A DNA stretch of 64,000 bases from an uncultured Tessaracoccus sp. (lineage in GTDB: Bacteria; Actinomycetota; Actinomycetes; Propionibacteriales; Propionibacteriaceae), in contig NZ_CALUCN010000004.1 in NCBI RefSeq assembly GCF_943914565.1, forward strand, positions 1 to 64,000, given 5' to 3'. Shown piece by piece: positions 1 through 7,834 of the stretch. Made by a program: the position numbers and the translations under genes. How positions within the stretch are numbered: position 1 is the stretch's first letter; every line of letters begins with the position of its first letter. The notes under the pieces are model-generated. The model searched no databases. It worked only from the letters and a program-made list of their open reading frames with translations, and had not been told where the DNA came from.

Positions 1-93
1 CGGCCGGCGCAACCCGGGCGGGCACACGTCGCCCGCTGCGGCCGGCGCAACCCGGGCGGGCACACGTCGCCCGCTGCGGCCGGCGCAACCCGG
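1..93. repeat. 38-bp tandem repeat, about 2.4 copies
   Basis: A GC-rich unit beginning CGGCCGGCGCAACCCGG recurs at 1, 39 and 77 with no visible mismatch. The third copy is cut after 17 bases and the array probably continues left of the window. No ORF with coding character covers it. Function unknown. Confidence 0.9.
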
Positions 94-166
94 CACGAAA
101 CGCCGTCGAACACACGCCAGAGGGCCAAAAACGGGCCCCTACGACTCTCCACACGGCGTTTCGTGC
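93..166. repeat. 14-bp perfect inverted repeat with internal hairpin
   Basis: GCACGAAACGCCGT (93-106) is matched by its exact reverse complement ACGGCGTTTCGTGC (153-166). The 46-base loop holds a smaller GGGCC/GGCCC hairpin near 122-138. It may be a terminator or a mobile-element end. There is no T-run, so termination is only a guess. Confidence 0.6.
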
Positions 167-201
167 ACACCTCGGGACGGGTGCCGGGCTGCGCGGAGGC
201 T

Positions 202-566
202 TCGCCCCAACGGTGGGCCCGGTTCGCCAACGGACGACGCGGTTTGCCCATCGTGGGGCGGGTTTGCCAACGGTATGACGGTTTGCCAACGTTCGTGCAC
301 GCTCGCCTGCGCTATCCATGTTCGCCAACGCTCTATCGCAGGCGAACGTGCACAGCGTTGGCGAATGCCCTTTTCAGGACGGGATCGGCGCCGAAGCGTT
401 GGCAAACCTGCACACCGTTGGCAAACGAAGGGCAACGTTGGCAAACCCACGCCACCATTGGCGAACGCAAGCCATCGTTGGCAAACCCACGCCACCATTG
501 GCGAACCCAAGCCATCGTTGGCAAACGCAAGCCACCGTTGGCAAACCCACGCAATCGTTGGCAAAC
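202..566. repeat. 20-bp-periodic array of a TTGGCRAAC-type motif in two convergent orientations
   Basis: On the right arm CGTTGGCAAAC or close variants start at 397, 416, 436, 456, 476, 496, 516, 536 and 556. On the left arm the reverse complement GTTYGCCAACG appears at about 202, 222, 242, 262 and 281. Degenerate units fill the centre (301, 320, 356). The orientation flips around 340-345. The phase is nearly strict at 20 bp, two helical turns, so repeats fall on one DNA face. Twenty is not a multiple of three, and the ORFs across it look like translated repeat, so I treat it as non-coding. It could be a multi-site protein-binding array. Confidence 0.85.
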
Positions 567-634
567 ACGCAGCCAGCACACCCCTCCCGACGGTGGCTCA
601 CCAGCTGCGAACGGTCGCCAGGGCCGGCACTGGG

Positions 635-640
635 TACTGT
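635..640 (+). promoter_or_regulatory. -10 box of a leaderless start
   Basis: TACTGT, then six bases, then the ATG of the YibE/F gene. The same TANNNT-N6-start geometry recurs before several other genes in this window and indicates leaderless transcription. Confidence 0.55.
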
Positions 641-646
641 GTCCGC

Positions 647-1858
647 ATGCAACATGGACATTCGCACGGCGAGGTCGACGTGGAGGTGGGCACGGTCGCG
701 AAGCGCGTGCTCGTGGGGTTCCTTGGAGCGTTGGCGGTGTGCACCGTCGCCGGGCTCATCTGGCTGTGGCCGTCGCCGAGCCAGATCGCCGACGGGATCG
801 CCAAGGTCTCCGCGGACCAGGGCGTCGTCGACACGACCGGCCGGATCACGTCGGTGAAGCCGACGTGCTCCGAGCAGTTCGACCCGGGCGTCGGGGAGCT
901 CGACTGCGTGACGGCCGAGGTCGAGGTGCAGGGCGGCCCCGACGCCGGGGAGTCGCGTTCGGTCGAGATCGCCGGGCCGCCGTCGCAGGCGGGCCTCAAG
1001 ACCGGCGACACCATCGAGATCTCCCGCATCGACAGCCCCGACGGCGTCCTCTACGCCTACAAGGGGATCGACCGCACGCCGGTCATCGTCGTGCTCGCGG
1101 TGCTGTTCCTCGTGACGGTGGTCGCAGTCGCTCGGTGGAAGGGCCTGTTCGCGATCCTGGGCCTCGTCGTCGCCGGCGGCGTGCTGATCGGGTTCATCCT
1201 CCCCGGCATCCTGCTCGGCAGGCCGGGCGTGCTCGTCGCGCTCGTGGGGTCGACGGCGATCATGTTCGTCGTCCTCTACGTCGCGCACGGCATCTCGATC
1301 CGCACCTCGACCGCGCTGGCCGGCACGATGCTGGGGCTCGCGGTCACCGCCGGGCTCGGCGCGCTCAGCGTCCAGGCCGCGCGCCTCACCGGTTTCGCCG
1401 ACGAGACCGAGTGGGACCTCCAGCAGCTCGCCTCGGGGCTCGACTTCCGCCAGCTGCTCGTCGCCGCCATCATCATCGGCGGGCTCGGCGTGCTCAACGA
1501 CACGACGATCACGCAGTCCTCCGCCGTGTTCGAGCTGCGCGCCGCCGCGCCGGAGATGCGCCGTCGCGACATCTTCGCCTCGGGCATGCGCATCGGGCGC
1601 GACCACATCGCCTCGACGATCTACACGATCGTGTTCGCCTACGCGGGCAGTGCCCTCGTCGTGCTGATGCTCGTGTACTTCACCACCGACGACGTGCTCG
1701 CCCTGATCAACCGCGAGATGTTCGCCAGCGAGATCATCCGCACGCTCGGATCCTCGATCGGGCTCGTGCTGTCGGTGCCGATCACGACGGGGATCGCGGC
1801 CCTCACGGTCGGCCCCGCCCGCACGCCCGACGTGGCCCCGGCCCGCGCGGCCGAGTGA
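647..1858 (+). CDS. YibE/F family multi-pass membrane protein
   Basis: A 403-residue integral membrane protein. It starts with a His-rich cytoplasmic stretch (MQHGHSHGE), has one N-terminal membrane helix at about residues 20-40, an extracytoplasmic region with two Cys to about residue 140, then a block of hydrophobic segments. The conserved LGVLNDTTITQ-like stretch near residue 285 and the R-D-H-I-A-S-T segment match the YibE/F family, whose function is poorly defined. An ORF open further upstream runs into the 20-bp repeats. I chose this ATG because a -10 box lies six bases before it and the sequence becomes normal coding sequence here. It is separated by a few bases from the convergent small gene. 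Confidence 0.85.
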   Translation: MQHGHSHGEVDVEVGTVAKRVLVGFLGALAVCTVAGLIWLWPSPSQIADGIAKVSADQGVVDTTGRITSVKPTCSEQFDPGVGELDCVTAEVEVQGGPDAGESRSVEIAGPPSQAGLKTGDTIEISRIDSPDGVLYAYKGIDRTPVIVVLAVLFLVTVVAVARWKGLFAILGLVVAGGVLIGFILPGILLGRPGVLVALVGSTAIMFVVLYVAHGISIRTSTALAGTMLGLAVTAGLGALSVQAARLTGFADETEWDLQQLASGLDFRQLLVAAIIIGGLGVLNDTTITQSSAVFELRAAAPEMRRRDIFASGMRIGRDHIASTIYTIVFAYAGSALVVLMLVYFTTDDVLALINREMFASEIIRTLGSSIGLVLSVPITTGIAALTVGPARTPDVAPARAAE

Positions 1859-1864
1859 GCCCGA

Positions 1865-2140
1865 TCAGGGCGCGCCCTCGTCGGTGACCTCCCAGCCGCC
1901 GAGGTCCACCGCGAGCCGGACGGCGTCGCGGATGCGCGGCCCGTGGTCGAGCCAGGAGTGGGGCTCGGCGAGCTCGGCGGCCACTCCGTCGGCGACGACC
2001 TCGACGCGGCGCAGCACGCCGTACTCGATGAGCGGCCCCAGGGTCCCCGGCGCGCGGACGACGGGTCCACGGGTGAGGTGGGCGACGTCGGTGACGAACA
2101 CCACGCGCCGCTCGTCGCCGTCGACGGGCCTGGGCCTCAC
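1865..2140 (-). CDS. Small conserved-looking hypothetical protein
   Basis: A 91-residue soluble protein that I do not recognise. It has a basic N-terminus (MRPRPVDGDERR), a central VRAPGTLGPLIEYG stretch, and a predicted helix R-I-R-D-A-V-R-L-A-V-D near the C-terminus. The start is taken as the GTG with GAGG six bases upstream, one base after the stop of the upstream SMR gene. A GTG 15 bases further upstream would overlap that gene. The tight spacing makes it the third gene of the SMR operon. No catalytic motif is apparent. Confidence 0.6.
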   Translation of the reverse strand: MRPRPVDGDERRVVFVTDVAHLTRGPVVRAPGTLGPLIEYGVLRRVEVVADGVAAELAEPHSWLDHGPRIRDAVRLAVDLGGWEVTDEGAP

Positions 2141-2141
2141 C

Positions 2142-2489
2142 TCACGCCTCGGCACGGTCGGTCTCCTCGGGGCGGTCCAGCAGCTTCAGTCCGATCACGC
2201 AGCCGACGATACCGGCCAGCAGCAGCGCCTTCACCCACGACAAGGGCTCCTGCCCCGTCGCCACCGAGTACGCGACGGTGAGCACGGTGCCGACGCTCGT
2301 CCACACCGCGTAGGCCGTCCCGGTGGGGATGCGGCGCATGGCGATCGCGAGCCCGGCGCTCGAGCACACGGTCGTGACGAGGAACACCGCCGTCGGCCAC
2401 GGCCTCGTGAACCCCTGCGACGCGGCGAGCGCGTTCGCCCACACCGCCTCGAGCACGGCGCTCACGAGCAGGACCGCCCAGTGCGTCAC
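2142..2489 (-). CDS. SMR family exporter subunit (SugE/Gdx-like)
   Basis: A 115-residue protein with four transmembrane helices, the size of small multidrug resistance transporters. The membrane-embedded Glu of helix 1 is present (AVLEAVWANAL), and the P-T-G-T-A-Y-A-V-W-T stretch plus the ending G-L-K-L resemble the SugE/Gdx branch, whose characterised members export guanidinium by H+ antiport. Its GTG overlaps the stop of the preceding SMR gene (GTGA), so the two are translationally coupled. Side-by-side SMR genes usually form a heterodimer. The substrate is not provable from sequence, and no guanidine riboswitch was seen upstream. Confidence 0.88.
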   Translation of the reverse strand: MTHWAVLLVSAVLEAVWANALAASQGFTRPWPTAVFLVTTVCSSAGLAIAMRRIPTGTAYAVWTSVGTVLTVAYSVATGQEPLSWVKALLLAGIVGCVIGLKLLDRPEETDRAEA

Positions 2490-2800
2490 GCGATCACCCG
2501 CAATCCCACCACGCACGCCACGATGCCGGCGAGGAGCAGCACCTTCGCCACGCTCACCGGCTCCTTGCCGCGCGCGACGGCGACCACCACCGTGAGCGAC
2601 GCGCCCACCGCGGTCCACACCGCGTAGGCGGTGCCGGTGGGCAGGCTCTGCAGTGCGACGCCCAGCCCCACGAGCGAGAGCACGGCGCCGACCACGAACA
2701 CGACGGTGGGCACGGGGCGGCGCAACCCGTCGGAGTCCCCCAGCGCCGTGGCCCACACGGCCTCGAGGACGCCGGCGACGAGGAGCACCACCCAGCCCAC
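2486..2800 (-). CDS. SMR family exporter subunit, first of a pair
   Basis: A 104-residue four-helix SMR protein similar to its downstream partner: helix-1 Glu in AGVLEAVWATAL, then S-L-P-T-G-T-A-Y-A-V-W-T. The start chosen is the GTG five bases after GGGAGG. A GTG six bases upstream sits directly against that ribosome binding site and is less likely. It leads a three-gene operon transcribed divergently from the DoxX gene. A paired heteromeric small-cation or metabolite exporter is likely, and guanidinium is a reasonable guess from the SugE-like signature. Confidence 0.86.
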   Translation of the reverse strand: MGWVVLLVAGVLEAVWATALGDSDGLRRPVPTVVFVVGAVLSLVGLGVALQSLPTGTAYAVWTAVGASLTVVVAVARGKEPVSVAKVLLLAGIVACVVGLRVIA

Positions 2801-2924
2801 GGCCACCTCCCGACGCGCACCGGCCCGCGCCCCGGTGGCGCCGAGCGGGGCCAACGCTAGCAACTCGCGCGCACGTCGCCCGGGCCGCTTGTACGATGGC
2901 CGGGAACCCGTTGGAAGGACGCAC

Positions 2925-3335
2925 ATGGCTCTTCGATTCCTCGCCCGGTCGCTCGTCGCCAGCATCTTCGTGGTGGGCGGCGGTGACGCGGCCCGGACGG
3001 ACTCCGAGGTCCGCACCGAGCTCGCCCAGCAGTTCCTCGCCCGCTACGACATCAACCTCGACGAGTCCGAGGCGCAGACGCTCGTGAAGACGAACGGCGC
3101 GCTGCAGGCGCTCGGCGGCGTGGCGATGTCGCTCGGCATCTTCCCGCGACTCGCGGCGCTCGGCCTGCTCGTGAGCCTCGCCGCGACGACGCTCGCCGGC
3201 CACGCCTACTGGCGCTACGACGACCCGGCCCAGCGCGCCCAGCAGCGCATCCAGTTCCTGAAGAACCTCTCCCTTGCCGGCGGCCTGCTGGCCATCGCGG
3301 TGGCGCCGAAGCGTCGTCGCTCGGCCAAGGGCTGA
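2925..3335 (+). CDS. DoxX family membrane protein
   Basis: A 136-residue membrane protein. The N-terminal segment (MALRFLARSLVASIFVVGG) is followed by a soluble loop and by the conserved N-G-A-L-Q-A-L-G-G-V-A-M-S-L-G-I-F-P-R stretch of DoxX proteins, then two more hydrophobic segments and a basic tail. DoxX proteins are poorly defined; some actinobacterial members act with thiol-redox systems in the membrane. GGAAGG lies seven bases before the ATG, and TACGAT (2892-2897) is a likely -10 box, so this gene has a short leader. Divergent from the SMR operon. Confidence 0.82.
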   Translation: MALRFLARSLVASIFVVGGGDAARTDSEVRTELAQQFLARYDINLDESEAQTLVKTNGALQALGGVAMSLGIFPRLAALGLLVSLAATTLAGHAYWRYDDPAQRAQQRIQFLKNLSLAGGLLAIAVAPKRRRSAKG

Positions 3336-3379
3336 CGACGCAGGGCCCACCCCGCTTCCGGACGCTAGGGTCTTGGACC

Positions 3380-5050
3380 ATGACCGAGACCCGCGAACCC
3401 ACCGCGCTCGACGCGATCGCCGAGCACCACGTCGACGAGCTGTGCGAACTGAGCCCGATCCTCGCGACGATGATCGGCCGCCCCGGCCACGACCACCTGC
3501 TCGACGACTACTCCCCCGACGGGCACGCGGCCCGCGCGGAACTCGCCAGGGAGACCCTCCGTCGCATCGACGAGGTGTCCGACGTCGACGCGGTCGACCG
3601 CGTGACGAGGGCCGCGATGCAGGAGCGCCTGGGCCTCGAGCTCGAGCTCCACGCGGCCGGCGAGGACCTCGCCGAGCTCAACAACATCGCCTCGCCCGTC
3701 CAGGCGATCCGCGACGTGTTCGACCTCGCCCCGACGGCGACGCCCGAGGACTGGGAGCACGTCGCCGCACGCATGCGCGCCGTCGACGAGCGCGTCGACG
3801 GGATCCTCGTGAGCCTGCGCGAGGCGCCGGTGCGTCCCGCGCGACGACAGTTCGCCGTCGTCGCCGAGCAGACCGAGGGCTACGCCCGACCGGGCGGCTT
3901 CTGGACGCGGTTCGCGGAGTCGGCCACGCCGTCGGAGGGGACGCTCCCCGACGCGCTGCGCGCCGAGCTGCGGGACGCGGCGGAACGCGCGCGGCTGGCG
4001 TTCGGCCGCCTCGTCGAGGGGCTGCGCGAGTTGGCGCCCACCGGGCAGGCCGACGACGCCGTCGGGCGCGAGCGCTACGCGCTGCACTCGCGGCGGTTCG
4101 TGGGCAGCCGGATCGACCTCGACGAGACCTACGCGTGGGGGCAGGAGGAGCTGCGCCGGATCGTCGCCGAGCAAGAGGCCGTCGCGGCCCGGATCGGCGG
4201 GCCCGGCACGTCGGTCGCGGAGGCGATCGAGCGGCTGAACACCGACCCGGCCAGGAAGCTCCACGGCACCGAGGCGCTCCGGGAGTGGATGCAGGCCACC
4301 GCCGACGCCGCCGTCGAGGCCCTTGCCGACACCCACTTCGACATCCCCGGGCCCGTGCGGCGCATCGAGTGCTGCATCGCGCCGACGGCCACCGGCGGCA
4401 TCTACTACACCGGCCCCAGCGACGACTTCTCCCGGCCCGGCCGCATGTGGTGGTCCGTGCCGGAGGGCGTCGAGGACTTCACGACGTGGCTCGAGACGAC
4501 CACCGTCTTCCACGAAGGGGTGCCCGGCCACCACCTCCAGCTCGGCCAGACGACGTACCGCGCGAACCTGCTGAACACCTGGCGACGCTCGGTGAACTGG
4601 CTCTCCGGTCACGGCGAGGGCTGGGCGCTCTACGCCGAGCGACTGATGCTGGACCTCGGCTTCCTCGACGACCCGGGCGACCACATGGGCATGCTCGACG
4701 GGCAGCGGATGCGCGCAGCCCGCGTCGTGCTGGACATCGGCCTGCACGCCGGCCTCGAGCACCCCGACGGCGGCCCTTGGACCTACGAGCGCGCCTGGGA
4801 GTTCCTCAAGCGCCACGCCGGCGCCGCCGACGACTTCCTGCGCTTCGAAATCGACCGCTACGTCGGCTGGCCCGGCCAGGCGCCCGCCTACAAGATCGGG
4901 CAGCGCCTGTGGGAGCAGCTGCGCGACGAGGTGCGCGCCCGCGAGGGCGAGGCGTTCGACCTCAAGGCGTTCCACCGTCGTGCGCTCGACGTGGGCTCGG
5001 TCGGCATGGATGTCCTGCGCGACGCAGTGCTCGACGAGGGGCGCGCCTGA
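3380..5050 (+). CDS. DUF885 family metallohydrolase-like protein
   Basis: A 556-residue cytoplasmic protein of the DUF885 family, related in fold to zinc metallopeptidases. The putative zinc site is H-E-G-V-P-G-H-H near residue 377, with the second conserved block G-H-G-E-G-W-A-L-Y-A-E-R about 35 residues later, and a conserved C-terminal R-Y-x-G-W-P-G-Q-A-x-x-Y-K-I-G segment. No signal peptide is seen. TAGGGT (3366-3371) lies eight bases before the ATG, with no clear ribosome binding site, so the mRNA may be leaderless. Peptidase activity is inferred from family motifs; the substrate is unknown. Confidence 0.88.
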   Translation: MTETREPTALDAIAEHHVDELCELSPILATMIGRPGHDHLLDDYSPDGHAARAELARETLRRIDEVSDVDAVDRVTRAAMQERLGLELELHAAGEDLAELNNIASPVQAIRDVFDLAPTATPEDWEHVAARMRAVDERVDGILVSLREAPVRPARRQFAVVAEQTEGYARPGGFWTRFAESATPSEGTLPDALRAELRDAAERARLAFGRLVEGLRELAPTGQADDAVGRERYALHSRRFVGSRIDLDETYAWGQEELRRIVAEQEAVAARIGGPGTSVAEAIERLNTDPARKLHGTEALREWMQATADAAVEALADTHFDIPGPVRRIECCIAPTATGGIYYTGPSDDFSRPGRMWWSVPEGVEDFTTWLETTTVFHEGVPGHHLQLGQTTYRANLLNTWRRSVNWLSGHGEGWALYAERLMLDLGFLDDPGDHMGMLDGQRMRAARVVLDIGLHAGLEHPDGGPWTYERAWEFLKRHAGAADDFLRFEIDRYVGWPGQAPAYKIGQRLWEQLRDEVRAREGEAFDLKAFHRRALDVGSVGMDVLRDAVLDEGRA

Positions 5051-5107
5051 GCCGATGGGGGCCGGCCCCCGGCGCGCAGCTCGTCGGAGCGGCGCCGGGG
5101 CCACGGT

Positions 5108-5710
5108 TCAGTCGAAGATCGGGCCCACGTCGCGGCTGCGCTTCAGCTCGAAGAAGCCCGGGTAGGCGGTGACCTTCACGAACCCGTCGAACAGCTCGCC
5201 GGCCTCCTCGCCCTTCGGCGCGGGGGAGATGACGGGGCCGAAGAGGCTCATGCCGTTCACGCGGATCACGGGGGTGCCGACCTCGTCGCCCACGGGGTCC
5301 ATGCCCTCGTGGTGCGAGCGGCGGAGGTCCTCGTCGACGGCGTCGGTCTGGGCGACGTCGATGATGTCCTCGTCGGCGCCGACGGCGGCAAGGGCCCGGC
5401 GCACGGTCTCGACCGAGCGCTCCTCGCCGCCCGGGTGGAAGCGGGTGCCGAGTTCGGTGTAGAACTCGGCGAGCTTGTCGGAGCCGTGCCGCTGCTCGAC
5501 GAGCAGCGAGGCCCGGGCGGGGACCCAGGCGGCGTCCATGTTCGCGCGGTAGTCGTCGGGGAGGTCACGGCCCTCGTTGAGGACCGAGAGGCTCATCACG
5601 TGGAAGGTGAGGTCGATGTCTCGGACCTTCTCCACCTCGAGGATCCAGCGGGAGGCCATCCACGCCCAGGGGCAGGTGGCGTCGAACCAGAAGTCAACCT
5701 TGGTAGTCAT
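5108..5710 (-). CDS. DsbA-fold oxidoreductase, Rv2466c-like, with CPWA active site
   Basis: A 200-residue thioredoxin/DsbA-fold protein similar along its length to mycobacterial Rv2466c, a mycothiol-dependent reductase. Shared stretches include S-R-W-I-L-E-V-x-K-V-R-D-I, F-H-V-M-S-L and the G-T-P-x-I-x-V-N-G cis-Pro region, ending in F-F-E-L-K-R. The usual CPWC motif is CPWA here (near residues 14-17), so the resolving cysteine is absent. A monothiol mechanism with mycothiol is possible. Divergent from the WXG100-like operon across about 130 bp. Confidence 0.85.
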   Translation of the reverse strand: MTTKVDFWFDATCPWAWMASRWILEVEKVRDIDLTFHVMSLSVLNEGRDLPDDYRANMDAAWVPARASLLVEQRHGSDKLAEFYTELGTRFHPGGEERSVETVRRALAAVGADEDIIDVAQTDAVDEDLRRSHHEGMDPVGDEVGTPVIRVNGMSLFGPVISPAPKGEEAGELFDGFVKVTAYPGFFELKRSRDVGPIFD

Positions 5711-5769
5711 GGCTCCAGCCAAGCACACGTCGGCACGGTCCGGGCCGGGTTCGCGTCGGGCGAAGAGGT

Positions 5770-5783
5770 GAGTACTCGTACTC
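5770..5783. promoter_or_regulatory. Candidate operator, GAGTA-4-TACTC inverted repeat
   Basis: GAGTACTCGTACTC lies in the divergent spacer between the Rv2466c-like gene and the WXG100-like operon. The half-sites are perfect inverted copies. A regulator site is a guess from position and symmetry only. Confidence 0.3.
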
Positions 5784-5840
5784 AACCGCGGTGACCGCTC
5801 GGCTCCATAGGGTGAGGGGTGACTCGGAAGGGGTGCACGG

Positions 5841-6140
5841 ATGGACTACGAGGTCGAGTTCCCCGCGCTGGCGCGGGCGACGACGGTGTCGGGCGAGCTG
5901 GCCCGGGACATCGACAGCTCCTTGCAGGAGATGCACCTGGACGACGCGATCCCGGCGCTGCCGGGCACGGTGAGCCAAGGCGTCGCCGAGGGCGTGTCGA
6001 CGAAGTGGGGTGAGACGTCCGCGAAGCTCGTGGACGCGGCCACCCACTTCACCGAGCTGCTCGATCAGACGCACCGTTCCTACGTCCGCGTCGAGCAAGC
6101 GAACCAGTCGGCCATCGAGCAGTTCTTCGGAGGGATCTGA
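5841..6140 (+). CDS. WXG100-like small helical protein
   Basis: A 99-residue, mostly helical protein with no signal peptide. Size and helical content suit the WXG100/ESAT-6-like class secreted by type VII systems, although the central W-x-G is only approximated by S-T-K-W-G-E-T. It ends F-F-G-G-I. The gene has a TAGGGT -10 box (5808-5813) and a GGAAGGGG ribosome binding site. It leads a tight three-gene cluster, two bases before the next gene. No type VII secretion machinery is in the window. Confidence 0.6.
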   Translation: MDYEVEFPALARATTVSGELARDIDSSLQEMHLDDAIPALPGTVSQGVAEGVSTKWGETSAKLVDAATHFTELLDQTHRSYVRVEQANQSAIEQFFGGI

Positions 6141-6142
6141 CG

Positions 6143-7834
6143 ATGCAGTGGGGAGACGGCCTCCGGGTGAACCCGGGCCAGCTGCACGCCAACGCGACGC
6201 GGCTGCAGCAGGTCCACCAGTCGCTCGAGCAGCAGATCCAGCGTCACGACGCGCTCGACCTCGGTTCGTGGCGCGGCGAGGCGCAGCGCGCGCAGCGCTC
6301 CAAGCACCGCGAGCTCGTCACCGACCTGCGGCAGCACGCACGGCGACTCCCGCCGACGACGGACGCGCTCGAGTCGGCTGCCTCGTCGTTCGAGCGCATC
6401 CAGCAGTCGCAGCGGCAGCTCATCGAGCGGGCGGCGCAGTGGCGCTACGAGATCCAGGACTCGGGCTGGCTGCGTGACCTCGAGTCGGGGCTCAGGAAGG
6501 CCGACCCGCGTCGCCTCTTCCAGCGGGCACGCATCCAGGGCTCGGTGCTCAGCATCATCGTGCGGCTGAATGCCACCGACCTCGCCCTGGCCGCGAAGCT
6601 CCGCGTCGTCGACACCGCCAACAACGTCCTCGGCGCGTTCGAGGACTACGGCGACAACGTCCGCGACCTGCTCGAGGCCGGCGCCGACAAGGCACTGAGC
6701 GGCCTCGAGTGGTTGGGCGGCAAGATCCGCGACGGCCTCGACTGGGGCCGCGGCGTGATCGAGGACGCGTGGCAGTGGGGCAAGGACGCCCTGGCCAACC
6801 TCGGCGAACGCCTCGGCCACGCCGGCACCGCGCTCGGCCGGCTGTCCGAGACGATGGCGAGCCCGCCGAAGTGGCTGCAGGACCTCGTGCAACACGGCGA
6901 GATCCCCCAGCTCGCCGAGGTGCTCGGCTCCGGCGCCTACCTGCTCGGCCAGGCGGCCGGCGTCCCGGCGAACTTCATCGCCAACGACGACGTCCACCTC
7001 TTCGACGACGGCACGCCCTACCTGGCCCGTCCCGACGAGGTCACCCCGTACTCGGTGCCCGGCGGGCAGTTCAACGGCATCAACGACGTCGTCAACCCGA
7101 TGATGGACGTCTACAACACCCACGACCCGAACAACCCCGACGATCACCCGCAGGTGCAGGTCACCGCCGTCGAGGGGGCGGACGGCCAGGTGCGATACGT
7201 CGTGTCGATCCCCGGCACCACCGAGTCGATGCGCACGCTCGACGGCTGGAACGGCGGCGCCGCCGGCACCGACTGGGCCGCCAACCTCAAGGGCGTCGGC
7301 TACGGCGACACCGCCGCGACGCAGTCGATCATGCACGCGATCGACGAGGCCATCGCCCAGGACCAAGCCGCCCGCGGCATCTCGGGCGGTGGGCACCCGG
7401 AGGTGCTGCTCTCGGGCCACTCGCAGGGCGGCATCATCGCCGGCAACATCGCTGCGAACCCCGAGTTCACGCAGCACTACGACGTGGGTGGGGTCGTGAG
7501 CGCCGGCTCGCCCGTCGACACGCTGGGGATCCCGGGCGACATCCCCGTGTACAACTACCAGAACGAGCTCGACCCGGTCCCCCGCGTGGACCTCGGCGGT
7601 GTCCCCACCGGCACCCCGGACAACGTGACGAACATCGTGTTCGAGCACGAGGGCAGCCGCTCGCCCGAGCACACCCACGCGCAGCAGACCTACGCGGACA
7701 ACATCGCCGACCTGCAGCACCAGACCAGCGGCGAGAACGCCATGAAGCAGCAGCAGATGAATGCCGACCTGGACCGCTTCTACCACGGTGAGGCCACCGC
7801 CTATCGTGTGCCGTACGGCAGGGAGACGAAGTGA
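6143..7834 (+). CDS. WXG-type N-terminal domain fused to an alpha/beta hydrolase
   Basis: A 563-residue protein. Residues about 1-110 are helical with a W-R-G turn in D-L-G-S-W-R-G-E-A, as in WXG100-type secretion domains. A long helical linker follows to about residue 270. The C-terminal part is an alpha/beta hydrolase: nucleophile elbow G-H-S-Q-G-G near residue 426, a likely acid in Y-N-Y-Q-N-E-L-D-P-V-P, and a late His in E-H-T-H-A. This resembles type VII-secreted lipases or esterases or a polymorphic effector. Stop and next start overlap (TGATG). The substrate is unknown. Confidence 0.75.
   Translation: MQWGDGLRVNPGQLHANATRLQQVHQSLEQQIQRHDALDLGSWRGEAQRAQRSKHRELVTDLRQHARRLPPTTDALESAASSFERIQQSQRQLIERAAQWRYEIQDSGWLRDLESGLRKADPRRLFQRARIQGSVLSIIVRLNATDLALAAKLRVVDTANNVLGAFEDYGDNVRDLLEAGADKALSGLEWLGGKIRDGLDWGRGVIEDAWQWGKDALANLGERLGHAGTALGRLSETMASPPKWLQDLVQHGEIPQLAEVLGSGAYLLGQAAGVPANFIANDDVHLFDDGTPYLARPDEVTPYSVPGGQFNGINDVVNPMMDVYNTHDPNNPDDHPQVQVTAVEGADGQVRYVVSIPGTTESMRTLDGWNGGAAGTDWAANLKGVGYGDTAATQSIMHAIDEAIAQDQAARGISGGGHPEVLLSGHSQGGIIAGNIAANPEFTQHYDVGGVVSAGSPVDTLGIPGDIPVYNYQNELDPVPRVDLGGVPTGTPDNVTNIVFEHEGSRSPEHTHAQQTYADNIADLQHQTSGENAMKQQQMNADLDRFYHGEATAYRVPYGRETK

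Noticed and set aside
397..566. Possible CRISPR array
   Set aside because: Unit length equals period, so there are no unique spacers, orientation reverses in the middle, and no cas genes are in the window.
163..1887. Long open frames across the phased repeat array, including an extension of the YibE/F frame
   Set aside because: The array period (20 bp) is not a multiple of three and the translations are shifted copies of the repeat; the downstream part in other frames is Arg/Pro-rich shadow of the YibE/F gene.
2142..2924. Guanidine riboswitch ahead of the SugE/Gdx-like SMR pair
   Set aside because: The about 120 bases upstream of the first SMR gene show no ykkC-type conserved core that I can recognise.
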